NCBI GenBank assembly: GCA_030280995.1
Contig: JASXTE010000008.1
Location: 20,821,693-20,885,692, forward strand
DNA length: 64,000 nt
Origin: Hemileia vastatrix
Taxonomy: Eukaryota > Basidiomycota > Pucciniomycetes > Pucciniales > Zaghouaniaceae
Direction of reading: 5' to 3'
A program made the translations under genes and the position numbers. This document shows positions 1-11,800 of this stretch, piece after piece; the first letter of the stretch is position 1; every line of letters starts with the position of its first letter. Below the pieces are notes generated by a model, which searched no databases, was not told the DNA's origin, and worked only from the letters and a program-made list of their open reading frames with translations.

Positions 1-779
1 TCTCATTAAATTTTGATGAACTATGTCATTAAGAGTTTCAATATATCATATATGTATTAAATTTACGAAATATATCTTACAAAAAATCTTAGCAGTTGTG
101 AAATAACTAGAAGAGATAAAAGGGCAAAAATTAATTTTGTTTTAATTGTAATCATCTTCCTGTTTTTAAAAAGTACAAAAACTGGATTAAAATCTACTAT
201 TATTAGAATTATACTTCTTTTCAGACATATTATCAAATAATTTATCAATTATTAGTGCTTAGTATAAAATATCTGTGAGAGTACTTCATTGAGTAATAAA
301 TTGGGAAAACACATGTCTATCTTTTATTTGTATTTTCATGTGTGTTTTGACTTTATTCTAGGACATAAAAACTAATATTGAAAGTCCAATATCTTTTTTA
401 GATAAATCAGCTCAATTAAAACTAATTATCTTGCATAATCAAAAATTAGAAAAACACATCAAAAAAGTTATGTGATATGGTTTAAATCTAAAAAGTAAAG
501 CTTCAAATTCTGGGTTAAAAGGAGTATTCAATAGAAAGAGCCATTGATTTTCTTTTAAATTTTTTCCAAAAAAAATTATTAAAATGGTTAGACTGGTTAA
601 AAGTGATACTTTTAGAAAAAAATATAAGTTTCAGCCTTTTTAATGATCAATTGCAATTCAAAATGAGCATTAAATTGTTTTTTATAAAAAAAATACAGCA
701 AACCAATCAGATTCTTAAGCTCTCTTTGTTTACCTTTCTATTAATTTTTTATTAAATTATTTCTATTATTTCAGCACAT
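1..779. other. AT-rich stretch without recognisable gene
   Basis: I see only AT-rich, poly-A/poly-T-interrupted sequence. The short ORFs show no domain, no repeat and no codon bias that would support a gene. It is probably decayed transposon or intergenic DNA. Confidence 0.5.
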
Positions 780-922
780 TACCATTTATCCTTGGTTGAG
801 AGCTCAAGATGAGCTCAAATTAGAGTTCAGTATCAGCTCATTATAGGTTCCATCTGAGATAAGTCTGAGTTCCATCTGAGTTCAATCTGACTTCAAGTTA
901 AGGACTTTCTAGCAAGTCCCCC
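780..922 (-). repeat. Old LTR end with polypurine tract (minus strand)
   Basis: On the minus strand a purine run (complement of 915-922) is followed by a TG-starting sequence at 914, which looks like a polypurine tract followed by the start of a 3' LTR. The putative LTR contains several degenerate CTGAG/GAGCTC-type motifs. A similar structure (motif-rich sequence, then TG after a purine tract) occurs at 52184. No partner LTR was found, so the boundaries towards lower coordinates are unknown. Confidence 0.35.
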
Positions 923-929
923 CTCAAAT

Positions 930-2420
930 ATTGTGTGGTGGATCTATGTACACAAGGTATGGAAATTTTTATGATGAAATGGAGCTAATATTTAAAAAGG
1001 AAGAAGGATTATTACACTTGATAGTACTCAAAACCCATTTTCTACCATGCAAATCAATAATTCCAAATAATATTTTAGTACTATCATGTGAAAGTAAAAT
1101 CTCTTTATCTAAATACATAGAAAGTATCACCCCAGATTCAACTAAATCAAAAGAGATATTGATATTGTCCTTATTTGTTTACAAATGAAAACATTCTTAA
1201 TAATGAGAACACAGCCTAGTTCTATGAGTTTTACATCACTGGTATTAGTGATCAATGATGGAGCACCATTAGTTTCCACTTTTACCAGAATATGAGGGGA
1301 GATAGGTTTGAAATTAAACATTATACTAACATCTCCCTTGAAATGATGAGTTTCTCCAGAATTAATGACAGCTTCTGAGCCAGTAGAAGATATTTATTTT
1401 TGCCATTCAAAACCCTTCAAGTCAATTCAACCAATGGCAGTGGATAAATTCTCAACAGAGTTATTTTCAACTTCAACAACTTGATCATCTGTGTTGGCAA
1501 GATGGAATTTGATTTTTCTTTATTTTCCTGAGTGATCTTGGGTAATTTTCCCAGTTTAGAAATTTTTTGATTCAGTTTGTAATAAATTTTTGGCATGGGG
1601 AAATTAAAAGAGGTTCAAAGATCATAAAGGCAGTTGGGATACATATGTTTAAAATAGCCACAATCTTGACAATAAAATTGTGAGTTGGGTGGGCAATAAG
1701 AGTCAACAGGAAGTTGTCAATCATAATAAGGTCTGAAGGCATTAATGGAAACATAAGAAATTTTGGGTGAGTCATTTGCTGATTTGATTAATGAAAGACT
1801 TTTCTCAGAAGTCGTCATCTCCATCAAGTAATTCTCAGAGAATAAGGTAAGTGATGATACTTTATATTCAATGACTCTTCTAAGTTCTGCAGATATTACT
1901 ACTTGGGACAGATAATGAAATTGACTCATTATTGCTTCAATAGTATCTTCTACTTTCTTGCATTGCTTGGAAACAGAGATAAACAGTTGAAAAGGGATAA
2001 CAAGAAGAGATTTAAACAACAACAAGAATGAGGTGTGTGTTTCACAGTTCAATATTTTGAAGAGGGTCAGATATTACACATTACAAGTAGTGTTGGATAA
2101 TAGGAGTTGTTGGAGATAGATGTCAATTGTGTTGAACATGATATTCAAAGCCAATAGATCAATGAAATTGTCTCCAGCATGTGTATTATCTTTGATGGCA
2201 TAAGGCAAGGATCCAACATAATTATTCATGATTATCTTGATCTTCCAATTTCAGTTGTTCTAGTTGGAGCCATCTGCTAGCATTTTTGGCATTCCAGTTG
2301 TGGCTTTGACAAAGCCATTGATTTCCTTATAGTGACATTGAATTTCCTCAAGGGTAAGAGAGGAAGAGGAAAGAGGGGAGGAATGGAATGATGTTTGAGA
2401 GGGAGCTTGAGAAGGCATAT
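930..2420 (-). pseudogene. Decayed Ty1/copia gag-protease remnant (element E)
   Basis: Read on the minus strand from an ATG near 2419, this gives a copia Gag: a Ser-rich start, a UBN2-like helical region (best preserved at 1717-2052), and a CX2CX4HX4C zinc knuckle near 1640-1690. A degenerate protease-to-preintegrase linker follows, including an FYFH-type segment near 1080-1110. Many stops and frameshifts interrupt it, so it is not functional. It ends abruptly near 950 next to another element's LTR end; pol is missing. Confidence 0.6.
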
Positions 2421-2702
2421 TGAAGAGATTTAGGGTTTATAACACTGAAGGCATGTAGAGGATGCACTACCATGGGGAGAAGGGGTGGGAGTGTCTTCTG
2501 GAAAAAAGTTAGAAGCTCTTCAGGAGGGCATATGTAGCATATATTGGAAATTATAGCCTAATTGGTGTATAGGAAAAATTTTGAGAAAGGACAGATTCCT
2601 AGCTGGTTTAAGGCTATTTAAATTTTAACATTGGGAAGTGTACCAGACACAATTCAAATCTTGGCAGTAAAAACACAAACTTATTTAATGACAAGTGCTA
2701 AA

Positions 2703-2715
2703 GGGTCTCATAACC
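2703..2715 (-). other. Primer-binding site of copia element E
   Basis: The minus strand reads GGTTATGAGACCC directly after a CA-ending LTR. This is complementary to a GGGTCTCATAACC anticodon arm, the initiator tRNA-Met signature that copia-type elements use for half-tRNA priming. Three other copia elements here have the same core. Confidence 0.55.
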
Positions 2716-2835
2716 TGTAAGAATGTGTCAGTAACAGAACTCTGAGAGGAATTAGAGTTAGTCAAATGCGTAAACTACAGTCTATATACGGGAGTCACAT
2801 GATATCTAAGTACAAATATGTCTAAGTACATAACA
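2716..2835 (-). repeat. Probable 5' LTR of copia element E (~120 bp)
   Basis: On the minus strand it starts TGTTATGTACTTAG and ends ...TTACA just before the PBS. Its start closely resembles the start of the 97-bp LTR of copia F (30856-30952), which suggests a related short-LTR copia lineage. A matching 3' LTR was not found. Confidence 0.45.
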
Positions 2836-2987
2836 ACTCTTTCATAACAAGTTATTCATTGAGGAAAATGAATGAAATGCATAAAAAATTAGCAGTCAAG
2901 GTTTATCTAACAACTGAAAAATTGCCAGGGTTGAATATTAACTAAATGTGGTGATTAGTAAAAGATACTGCATAGGGCATTTGAATA

Positions 2988-3113
2988 TGAAAAAGTTAAG
3001 ATGGTTGTTTAACTTAGAAATCTGATACTTTAATTTCTATAATCTACTTAGGGTTATATACATGCTTTTATGTAGTTGATTATCTTTATCACTATGTGTC
3101 TTAGGTCTCAAAA
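2988..3113 (-). repeat. 3' LTR of copia D
   Basis: About 126 bp, matching 18317-18441 over its full length with scattered substitutions. On the minus strand it is preceded by a G-rich polypurine tract (complement of 3114-3122). Such a short LTR is unusual for copia but is shared with elements E and F. Confidence 0.8.
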
Positions 3114-3124
3114 CCCCCTCCGTT

Positions 3125-4547
3125 GACTACATTCTGCCATCCTAACTTTGTATTGTAAACATTAATATATATCCTGGATTTATATATTATATTTGGTCCT
3201 AAGTTTTTTGTCAAATATTGGCTTTTTATTCTTTAGTGCTGATCCATTCTAAATTAGTCCTTTTTTTGTATAATTCTGAGTTAAAATAAAAAAAATTCCT
3301 TTCAATATGTATAATTCCCTGGTTCAAAGGCTGATATGCTGCAACTTTAATTGCTGATTCATTTTTTCAGTAAATTTTCACTATTGATTTGTTACCTGTA
3401 ATGTCTTATAGAATATTTCATATTCAAATTTCTGTTTTTGTTACCACCACTAGGGCTTCTAATTCTGACTTAAATGTTGATAAGGCTACCAGTTGTTGTT
3501 GTTTTGAGGAATAGTTCACTGGGAATCTTTTGAAAAAAATTATACCTCTGTTTGCACATCTTGATAATTTATTATTCCAATCAACATCCCCAAAAGCTTC
3601 AATACCTTTATTGTTGTCTGAGAATATGTGAAAATGGTATTTTTTTGTAGAAATTATGTATTTGGTTAAGTGGATTAATGCTTCCCAGTGATCACCATTT
3701 GAATGATTTTCAAATCTTGCTAGATAGTTTACTGCAAAGGAGATATTGGGTTGTGTCCCTACTTCCAAATATTTAGTGGAACCTACTAAACTCAAATAAT
3801 AAGTAGGTCTTACTTTCATATTAATTCCTGTCTTTAAACTAAAATCTTTTAGAAGTACTGTATTTTTGTGTAACAGATCAACTTTTAACTTTTTAGCTAG
3901 TTTTTTAATAAAAGTAGGTTGAGAAAGTACAAATCTGAAGTTATTTCTTATCACTTCCACTCAAACTATGTTATTTAATTTGTCTTTCCATTTTATTTGG
4001 ACAAGTTTGTGTAACATATTTTAAAATATTTTTAGTATATTCATGTTGTTTCCAGTAATAACACCATTATCTACATGGATCCATAGAGCACCAGTGTTTT
4101 CTATGTCTCTCAAAAGGTATATTGAATAGTCATAATAGCTTAGTTTATATCTTATTGATCTAAGTTTTTATTTAAGATTTTGTTACCAACATTTTTCTGC
4201 TTGTTTTGTTCCTTAAAATGCCTTCTTTAGTTTCATTTTTTACCCTCTTCATGACCAAAACCAGGTGGCTCTTTGACCCATATGTGTTTTTCTATTGGTG
4301 AATTAAGGTAAGCTGTTACCGCATCAAAATTGTGTACTTTCCAATTTTTAATAGGAGTCTCAAAGAGGTAAACATGGCCATTGGTGCAAAGGTCTCTGAT
4401 TAGTCAATACCTTCTTTTTTTAAATATCCTTTTGCTACATACCTGGATTTTTGTTTAATCAATTTCCCATCACTATTGGTTTTTTTGGAAAAAATCCATT
4501 TTTAATCTGTTACCATTGTATTGGGAGGTAGTGTGGATTAAAACGTA
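3125..4547 (-). pseudogene. Copia D pol part 3: reverse transcriptase and RNase H
   Basis: The minus strand from 4547 contains the RT entry motif KWIFSKKTNSDGK and then a YVAKGYLKKEGID-type block. The catalytic segment WIHVDNGVITG near 4080 has the family VDDG changed to VDNG, so one catalytic Asp is lost. The best open piece, 3424-3960, holds the RT C-terminus and RNase H (about 178 aa, with SKQQQLVALSTFKSE near its end). Stops and frameshifts make it a pseudogene. Confidence 0.75.
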
Positions 4548-5874
4548 ACATTGTGGTACACTCATCGCAGATAGACTATCTTTTGGACCAATCAGCTTGT
4601 GTAGCCCAGGAAGAAAAAAGAGGAATAATAGCGCAGTAAATAGCACTATTATAAATATGTAATTATGGTTTTAAAAGAAAAAAGTGAAAGAGAAGCACAG
4701 AAGAGGATTTAGGGTCTGTGCACTCAGATTTTGCAGCAAGATGTGCTGCCCAAAGGGAATTGTGTGTTATCAACTTAGGAGTGCAAGCGGTGAACATTAT
4801 GGATTTGTATTTTCCAATAATTGTTTGTTATGCATTAAGAAAGGAATTATGGCTCAAGGAAGGCCTCAAGTACATAGTATACTGCACAGTAGCTAGTGTG
4901 GTAACTTACTGAAACAGGTAATGTAAGTTTCAGAGGCTAACTATTTAAGTGAATTTTAAGAACTATGGGCTTAGTAACGAAGTGAGGAGGATGAGGACTC
5001 AATCACAAAACTACCCAAGATTCAAAGAGACAAGGATCAGCGCTGAAAGGTGTCAATGTGGGAAGTAGAGCTGAAACAATGCAAAGGTAAAGTCATAAGT
5101 TCCCATATGGAATAGGAGTGAAACAAGTTAATGCTAGTATTAGTAAGCATAGGGTATGTTTAGGCGCTGTAGTTGTTACAAGTGGTGTATTTAGTTTACT
5201 AATGGATTAGTTATTATTTTACTAAAGTGGTGCTAGAGACAGCGCTGGAGATCCACTAGGGAAATTGTGTCTGGAGCACTGAAAAATATAAGAAGGAAAG
5301 GCTATCTAAAAGAGGGAGAGTAGTAGTTGTTAGATACAAAAATTATTATTCAAATCAGTCATTAGATTACAAATATTAGAGCCTCATATTATATACTTTT
5401 GAAATATATTGTGATATATAGAGATTGGTCTATTTTTGTGATTACTCTGATAACAGTAAGAGATTGGATTTTTCTGAAATTAAGTGTTAAAGAGTGTATT
5501 GGAGATATTCTGAGTCTTTTTAGAGTTTGTGCGTCTGTGTGTGTATTTCATATAGTATAGTGAAAAAGCGCAACACAGAGAGAATATATAGATTCAGTTA
5601 GATAAACTATTATTAGAGTTATTTTATTGCTATAATAAAGCATATTCAAAGAGATTGCTTAAAGAGGGAGTAGCTGTGGATACTAGCGCTTATTAAGAAT
5701 AGAAATATCCAGATAGTAATATTTGTTTTTCCTTATCTTTTAAACTCATCTCTCAACTTATAAACTATCTATTCAGATATTAGTGTTACACATTATTGCG
5801 CTGTCTTTAGAATAAGAGTGGAAGGCACTTCTTTTTAGAAATTGAAAAGAAGAACCAACCCATCTCACATTGTG
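4548..5874. mobile_element. Unidentified 1.3-kb insertion with perfect 8-bp target duplication
   Basis: ACATTGTG occurs at 4548-4555 and again at 5867-5874, flanking 1311 bp (4556-5866). Removing the insert and one repeat restores a continuous copia D RT frame (through SRHNV to STLPPNTMV), so this is a clean insertion. The ends show no terminal inverted repeat, no TG..CA termini and no poly-A. No convincing ORF is inside; several GCGC-containing words recur (near 4632, 5165, 5243, 5568, 5685, 5798). An 8-bp duplication is typical of hAT elements, but the class is unknown. Confidence 0.65.
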
Positions 5875-6326
5875 TCTACTGCTTATTACTCTAGAACTTT
5901 CTACAACGTCTAGAAATTTTAAGTTGTTGACCTCTTCTTTAAAGACAATTAACCACTCACTTTTTTCTGTTGATTTCATGGCTTGCAAAAATGTGTTTGG
6001 GACACAACTAGCTATTGATTTTTCTCTTGCTTCTATTTCACTTATTAAATGTTCTTGCTCAAAAAACTTGGTTTCCTCTCTAAAATTATTGAAAGAAATT
6101 TTTTTAGTGATAAAATCAATATTAATTTTGTTATTTTGATCACTTTTATTACTAATGTATTTTTTTGTTTTTTTTTATGAAATGAGCCCATGCTGATGAT
6201 ATTGTTTTATATTTTTCCAAATCTACAAACAACAAACCTTTAGAAAATTATAAATAACCAATTACTTTTCATTTTCTTCCCCTTTTATCTAGTTTTTGTC
6301 TCTTTTCCTTTGGAACATATATATAT
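5875..6326 (-). pseudogene. Copia D pol part 2: integrase C-terminus and RT N-terminus
   Basis: Continuing the integrase broken by gypsy A, the minus strand reads AYIYVPKEKRQKLD across the insertion point, as in copia integrase C-terminal regions. After a decayed linker comes the RT entry MKSTEKSEWLIVFKEEV (5773-5988 reading frame). It is then broken by the 8-bp-TSD insert. Confidence 0.65.
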
Positions 6327-7465
6327 TGTCAGCCAGGCTATTCCAGGAGTCCAGTAAATGATATATAAATTATAAAACCCTAAAAAGTGGGTAAGACTTG
6401 TATTTAATGAATATAACCTAATATTTTATTGTATAATGAAATTATATAAAAATTTTATTATATACAAGTGTTACATTAAATTTATTGGTTATATATATTT
6501 TTATATACAATTAAATTGAGCATAATATAATAACTTCTACAAATAATGGCGCATTTTTATGTATTTAATAATTATAAATTTATATTTAATTAATTAAAAA
6601 ACATATATTATAATTACAAGTGTAAATTTGATTTATAATATATTTAAATTAATTACTTAAATTTATATATTAAATAATACCTCTCATATGATACTAAACA
6701 ATAATTAATGACGCTTCTTTTGGCCCTTAATTGTGTTAGAAAAAACAAATAAATTAATTTGGACTAAATTGAGATTAATTGCTTGTTTTGTTGCGTCAAA
6801 TTATTTTTTTGTTTCACTTAAAATGTCCTGTAATCAGAATGTACCATCTGTTTGGAATTATATTTCTCATAGTTCCTATGTTTCCAATCTTGTTTAGTTA
6901 TTCACTATTGTCACTTACTGATTTGGGAATTAATGGCGGGGAAATTGGATTCTTGATTGGGCTTTTAATTATTTGTTTCATGTTTTTCTCTATATTGTTA
7001 TGTTTCATTTATTCTTTTGATATGTTTGTTTTATTCCATTCTAATCATTGTATTTACAAATATAGTAGCGCTTCAGAGGACCCATTGCCTATAAAAGGGC
7101 CTTGGATAATCCCCTGTAGCCGGATCACTTATTACACACTCAACAAATTAAATAACCAATTTATTACGTTTATATTTTTTTTTATTAGTAATACAAATCT
7201 AACTTAAATTCTATACAACAAATCAAAGGTTGCTTTAAGTCTGATAGTAATTAAAATTGTTTGCCGCGCAGAACCCTTACATTTAATAATATTATTGTTA
7301 ATAAAAACCAAGTTTTTGTCACCTCTCAAAATTGCTCACCGTTGTTTCCCTCTCAAATAAATTAAATATATATTTTTGGTTTATTTATTTATTTTCCCTT
7401 GTCCTCCTACTTCTCTCCTCCTTTTTCTCCTATTTTTCTTACCTCTTCTAGACGACTGACCGACA
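6327..7465 (+). repeat. 5' LTR of chromovirus A
   Basis: 1139 bp, starting TGTCAGCCAGGCTA and ending CCGACA. The start is shared with the LTR of element B (minus strand from 44090), which places A and B in one family. It contains a TATA box at 7090. Confidence 0.95.
7090..7098 (+). promoter_or_regulatory. LTR TATA box (element A)
   Basis: TATAAAAGG. The same box with similar flanks (CCTATAAAAGG) occurs in the element B LTR at 43552-43560 on the minus strand and in the 3' LTR of A at 15120-15128. It is a likely core promoter for the element's RNA. Confidence 0.65.
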
Positions 7466-7467
7466 AC

Positions 7468-7483
7468 TGGGGGCCTTTCCAAA
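7468..7483 (+). other. Candidate primer-binding site of chromovirus A
   Basis: Two bases after the LTR there is TGGGGGCCTTTCCAAA. Element B has TGGGATCCTTTCCAAA at the same place (minus, 43252-43267). Conserved position and a TGG start fit a tRNA-primed PBS, but I could not assign the tRNA. Confidence 0.55.
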
Positions 7484-8153
7484 CGACAACGACAATCGAG
7501 CCTGGCGACGAATGACAAAACGCACGGACCACCTAGCAAAACGAAACTTTTGCTGCGACTGTGTTTCGAACTTGGGTTCGACATCTTAGGTTTATATAAT
7601 ATTAATTTTTATATTATTTTGAAGTGATTTTTCGATCACTATAGTAAGTTCACCTTTGCGCCTCTCACTCATATTACTATATTTTTATTGCAATAACAGT
7701 GATTGTGGCTTAATTGCTGATTCACTGAGTGTAAGTGTTCAATTTTTAAAATTTTTTTTTCCTAGTTGACCATTATAGAGTGTTAAATCCTCTTAGTCCT
7801 AGAAGAATTGACATTATTATTAATACAAATTGAATTATTAATTTAATTTTTTTTTATTATTAATTATTGTTAATTTTGGTTGACATAAAAGTACTTTGTG
7901 CTTAGTCCCAAATATATTGCCATATTTAATATTGGTAATTAATTGGTTGAATTAACTTACTTGTTATTCCCAATTTAACCTTGCAATCCATTTTTTTAAA
8001 AAATTAATTTTTTAATTATTACTTTATATTGAAAATTATTTTTTCTATAATTTAATTAATTAAATATTTTTTTTTTTTATTTGCAGCAATTATTGACTAA
8101 CTTTTATTATTTTTTTATAAAGTAAAAAGTAAAATATAAATCTTCCCACTAGT
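7484..8153 (+). other. Leader (5' UTR) of chromovirus A
   Basis: AT-rich untranslated leader. It holds two weak copies of a GTTGAC...CTTAGTCC module (7761-7802 and 7878-7909). The same module is present in the B leader, where a related GTTGACA/TGTCC motif is expanded into an array. Confidence 0.6.
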
Positions 8154-8893
8154 ATGTCCAACAATTTGGCAGAAAAAATGGATAACATGCAAGTGGATGA
8201 GATAGAAATTGACTATGATGCTGACACTGTAAGTTCTTCTAAAGTTGGTCATAAAAAATCTTATGCTAACACAAAGAATTCACATACTGCAGGATGTGGA
8301 AATGACAGGGAATGCAAACAAACCAAACCCCCTTCCCCCAGTACCACAGAAGGAAGTAAAGCCTCTAGTGCCTCAAGAAGGTCTTCCAAAAGGCTTCAAA
8401 ATAAAAAAGCTTCCTCTGCCACAACAAATCAGCAACCTATCCAGTCATATAAAAGAGTTGAAGACAGAAAATATGACGTACAAAGCAAAGGTAGAAACAT
8501 TGTGGGATCAGGTCCAAGAACTCAGGAACCAGATTCAGGCCCAGGCCCCTCCTCAATTGCCTCCCAATCAGCTTCAATTTCAGGCTCAACCTTCACAGCC
8601 ACCCAGCTCAACCATCCAAAATCCAAATACTATGGAAGTAGAGCAATGGAAATGGGATTATCTAATGAGTCACTACCAACAGAATGTGCAACACCCTCCT
8701 CATCATCAGCCTGGCCCATCCAGAACACCCAATTTCCATCCACCTCCTCATCCCTACCAACAAAGCAGGAGAAAGAAGGCCCAAGCACAATCCCAAACCC
8801 AGTCCCAGGGGAAGTTTCCTCCTCTGCCATGGTAAGTAATTTGGTTGATAGTCACTTGGGTATGTTTTCTAATAAATCTTCTTCTGCAGGTAA
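8154..8893 (+). CDS. Overlapping spliced accessory ORF of chromovirus A (predicted 205 aa)
   Basis: Proposed exons are 8154-8228, 8293-8831 and 8890-8893. The first 25 codons are those of gag. A GTAAGT donor at 8229, a GCTAAC branch site and a CAG acceptor at 8290-8292 then shift reading by one frame at a codon boundary, starting DVEM. The frame stays open about 180 codons and ends PLPW-stop; the Trp codon spans the second junction (GTAAGT at 8832, CAG at 8887-8889). Visible content: GFKIKK and HIKELKT (helical, basic), a Pro/Gln-rich middle, a WKWDYL motif, GPSR, PPHPYQ and a basic RRKK. Element B has the same exon structure and a better conserved protein in this frame than in gag. The function is unknown; it could be an RNA-binding or regulatory accessory protein. 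Expression is inferred, not shown. Confidence 0.7.
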
Positions 8894-11800
8894 TATTATT
8901 GAACATGGTGAAAGAACAGTTAAACCTGTTAAAAGACAGCTTCCTGTAACTAGTAGCCCTATTGATGTAATTAGCAAATTGTCATTTGATGAACCTTTAC
9001 ATTTAACTTCTACATCTTTAATTAATCCTTCTCTTGCAATTAAAAATGATTCTGTTCCCCCTGAAATCTATAACTTAATTGAAAAAACTTCTGAGGAAAT
9101 ATTGAAAGATACCCTTGATTTTAATATTGTGAAAGACAAACATGTGAGAGACGTGTTAATCCATGAAAATGATAGATTAAATAATTTACACTTGCAATGT
9201 AAAGTGAGTTCTTCTGTACAAGATACAGCTTATTTAAAAATCAAAGAAATCTTGAATATTGTTCTTAGTCAACAAAAACAAATAAGAAGTGACCATAGAG
9301 CTATCTCAGATAGAAATATCAGTCTACATAAGACCTTGAGTGAATTGAAACCCCTTATTGAGGAAAATTATTCATTCAAAAATGAAATAAAATCTCTGCA
9401 AAATGAGTTTAAGAAGCTAAAAAATGATTTCCATGCACTAAGTACCAAGCACTCAGTTTCTGAGGACAGAAATGTTCTATCTCTTGCAAAAGTAAATGAC
9501 CAGATGTCTGAAATTCCAAGAATAAGAAACTATGTGTCTGACCTACAGGAAAAGTTTTCAACCTTAACCATCAATAATGAATTAAATGAGATTTCTGCAA
9601 ATAAGCTGCATAAAAATAAAGGGAAAAAACCTGAACAAAGTTCATCCTTTCTTCCTCATATTTCAACCATTAAACAAACTGACAATGAGTCTGTAAAATC
9701 TTTTGCTACTAGCAAAAAATCTTGTGATGGTCATGCACCAGCTGTTTCTGTAAATAATGAAATTTCTGAACACCTGGCTAAACTTCAGGAATTATTACTA
9801 ATAAATAATTCAAACCAAAAAGTGGACCATCCCAGTAGTCAGAAAAATTGGCCTAAGTTAGACCAATATCCTACCTTTGATGGTGATTCTTCCTCTGATT
9901 GGCAACACTTTATCCAGAGAATTGATAATTTAAAGAGATCTTATAAACTACCTGATGAGGAAATTGTTTCTAAGCTAATTTCTTTATTTTCCAATGTAGC
10001 CTTGATGTGGTATGAATCTGTCCTCTTAGATAACAATCATTATACATGGAATGATTGGAAATCCTTGATTGAGAATCAGTTTGGTGGTTCAAAATTCAGG
10101 TTAGCTCAGCAAAGACTGTATGAGAATACTAGATATGTATCCTCCTCTGTTGAAAAGCCCATTGTTTTTCTGATGAAAATAACTAAAATCCTTAGAGCAA
10201 TTGATCCAAAGATGGATTATGATACTTGGAGAGATAAAATCTTGTATAAATTACCAAATTCTCTTAGGGATTTGATTGTTGCTAGAACTGAGCATGTAAG
10301 GGAAAATTCTTCTTTCATTAATATCTGTAATGAAGTACTACTCAACCATAGATATGAACCAAAGAATTACCTTAGTAAATCTTATAATGATCAAAATAAT
10401 CCTTCTATAAAGCTCCCAGAAAAATCTGGTAAACCCTCTGCCCCAGTTGCACCTAAAAAATATGCAACAAATACTTGTTATAAATGTAACAAACCGTGGC
10501 AGAAGGGTCATGTTTGTGACAAGAAAATTCATCTTGTTGAACAAAATGAAGACACTGATGAAATTGAACTTGATGTCAATAATTCTTCCAGTGACTGTGA
10601 AAGTAATATCTCCTATGACAATGAATCTGTTAAAGATGTTTTAATGTTGGAACATGATGTCCATTATTTAAATAATATATCTGAAGATTGTGTATTGAAT
10701 TTATCTTCAGTAGAAAATGCTGAGATAATTAAAGATATTACTAACAATTCTATTCCTATATCCCCTTTAAAGGCACCTGTTATCATTAATGGTAAAAATG
10801 TTGATGTAGTTCTTGATTCTGGTGCTGGAGGAAGTGTAGTATCTGAAAAAGCTTTGGCTTCAGTGGATAAGGAATATTTGAGTAAATTATTGCCTATAAC
10901 TTCTGAAAAATGGAGAGGGTATGGTTCGACCTTATTTCCTATTGGCAAATACAAAACCTCTGTATTCTTCAAATATAATGGTGGTTTTGTCAGAGCTATT
11001 TGTGAGTTTGTTGTCATGAAAAATGATAATTTGAGCAATTGGTTTATTATGGGAAATGATATTTTAACCATGTTTGGTGTGAAACTGGACCCAGCAAATA
11101 ATTGCTTTACCTTAGGAATGAATGGGAAAAGAAAATTCAAAATTTCTTTGCCTAAACCTTCTGGGCATTTGTTGAAATCTTGTAACTCACTGACCCAATG
11201 TAAAGGTAGAACAACAACTGAAATGGATGCTTTATTACATGAAATAAATACCGCTTCTTTTGGTGATCATTTGACTAATGAACAAAAGGATTCTATTGTT
11301 GCCTCTATTACCTCTTTCCCTATGGCTTTTGCTCATGGTTCTCATGTCTTGGGAATTGTTCAGGAAGAGATGAAAATTACCTTATCCTGTAATTTGAGTG
11401 ATATTCCTCCTTCCCTTAAGAAAAAACCATATCCTGCTTCTCCATCAAAAAGAAAAGATATTGAAGATAATATTGAAACATTATTGAAAATGAATATCAT
11501 TGAGAAAGTGAATGTCACCCCCAAATATTGTGTCATCTCCCCAGTCTTGATTTCATATGAAAAAGATAAAGCTAGATTATGTGGAGATTACAGAGCTTTA
11601 AATACTTATACTGTTGATGATATTTATCCTTTACCCAGAATTAATTCAATAAATGCTACCTTGCAAGGTGCAAAATTTATTAGTTGTCTGGATGGTAATA
11701 AAGGTTATCATCAAGTTCCAGTTGAGAAAAATTCTCAAAATTTTTTGCTTATTGCTACTCATATGGGAATATATAAGTATGTTAGGATGCCATTTGGCCC

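Noticed and set aside
63..248. 61-codon ORF (-) at the left edge
   Set aside because: Hydrophobic AT-rich translation with no domain; consistent with chance.
4556..5866. Solo LTR or hAT transposon as identity of the 1.3-kb insert
   Set aside because: An 8-bp duplication is too long for an LTR element, the termini are not TG..CA, and no inverted repeats were found, so the class was left open.
6779..7207. 142-codon hydrophobic ORF present in both LTRs of element A (also 14809-15237)
   Set aside because: It is T-rich, overlaps the TATA box and the U3/R region, and appears twice only because LTRs are duplicated. No counterpart was seen in the B LTR.
7466..7500. Tf1-style self-priming for element A
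   Set aside because: I looked for a segment of the LTR complementary to the site after the LTR and found only short chance matches.
8229..8889. Exon skipping from intron-1 donor directly to intron-2 acceptor, or splicing that returns to the gag frame
   Set aside because: The skip (661 nt) changes frame and hits a stop after about 20 codons. Intron lengths 64+58 do not restore the gag frame, so the Trp-stop product is the only consistent reading.
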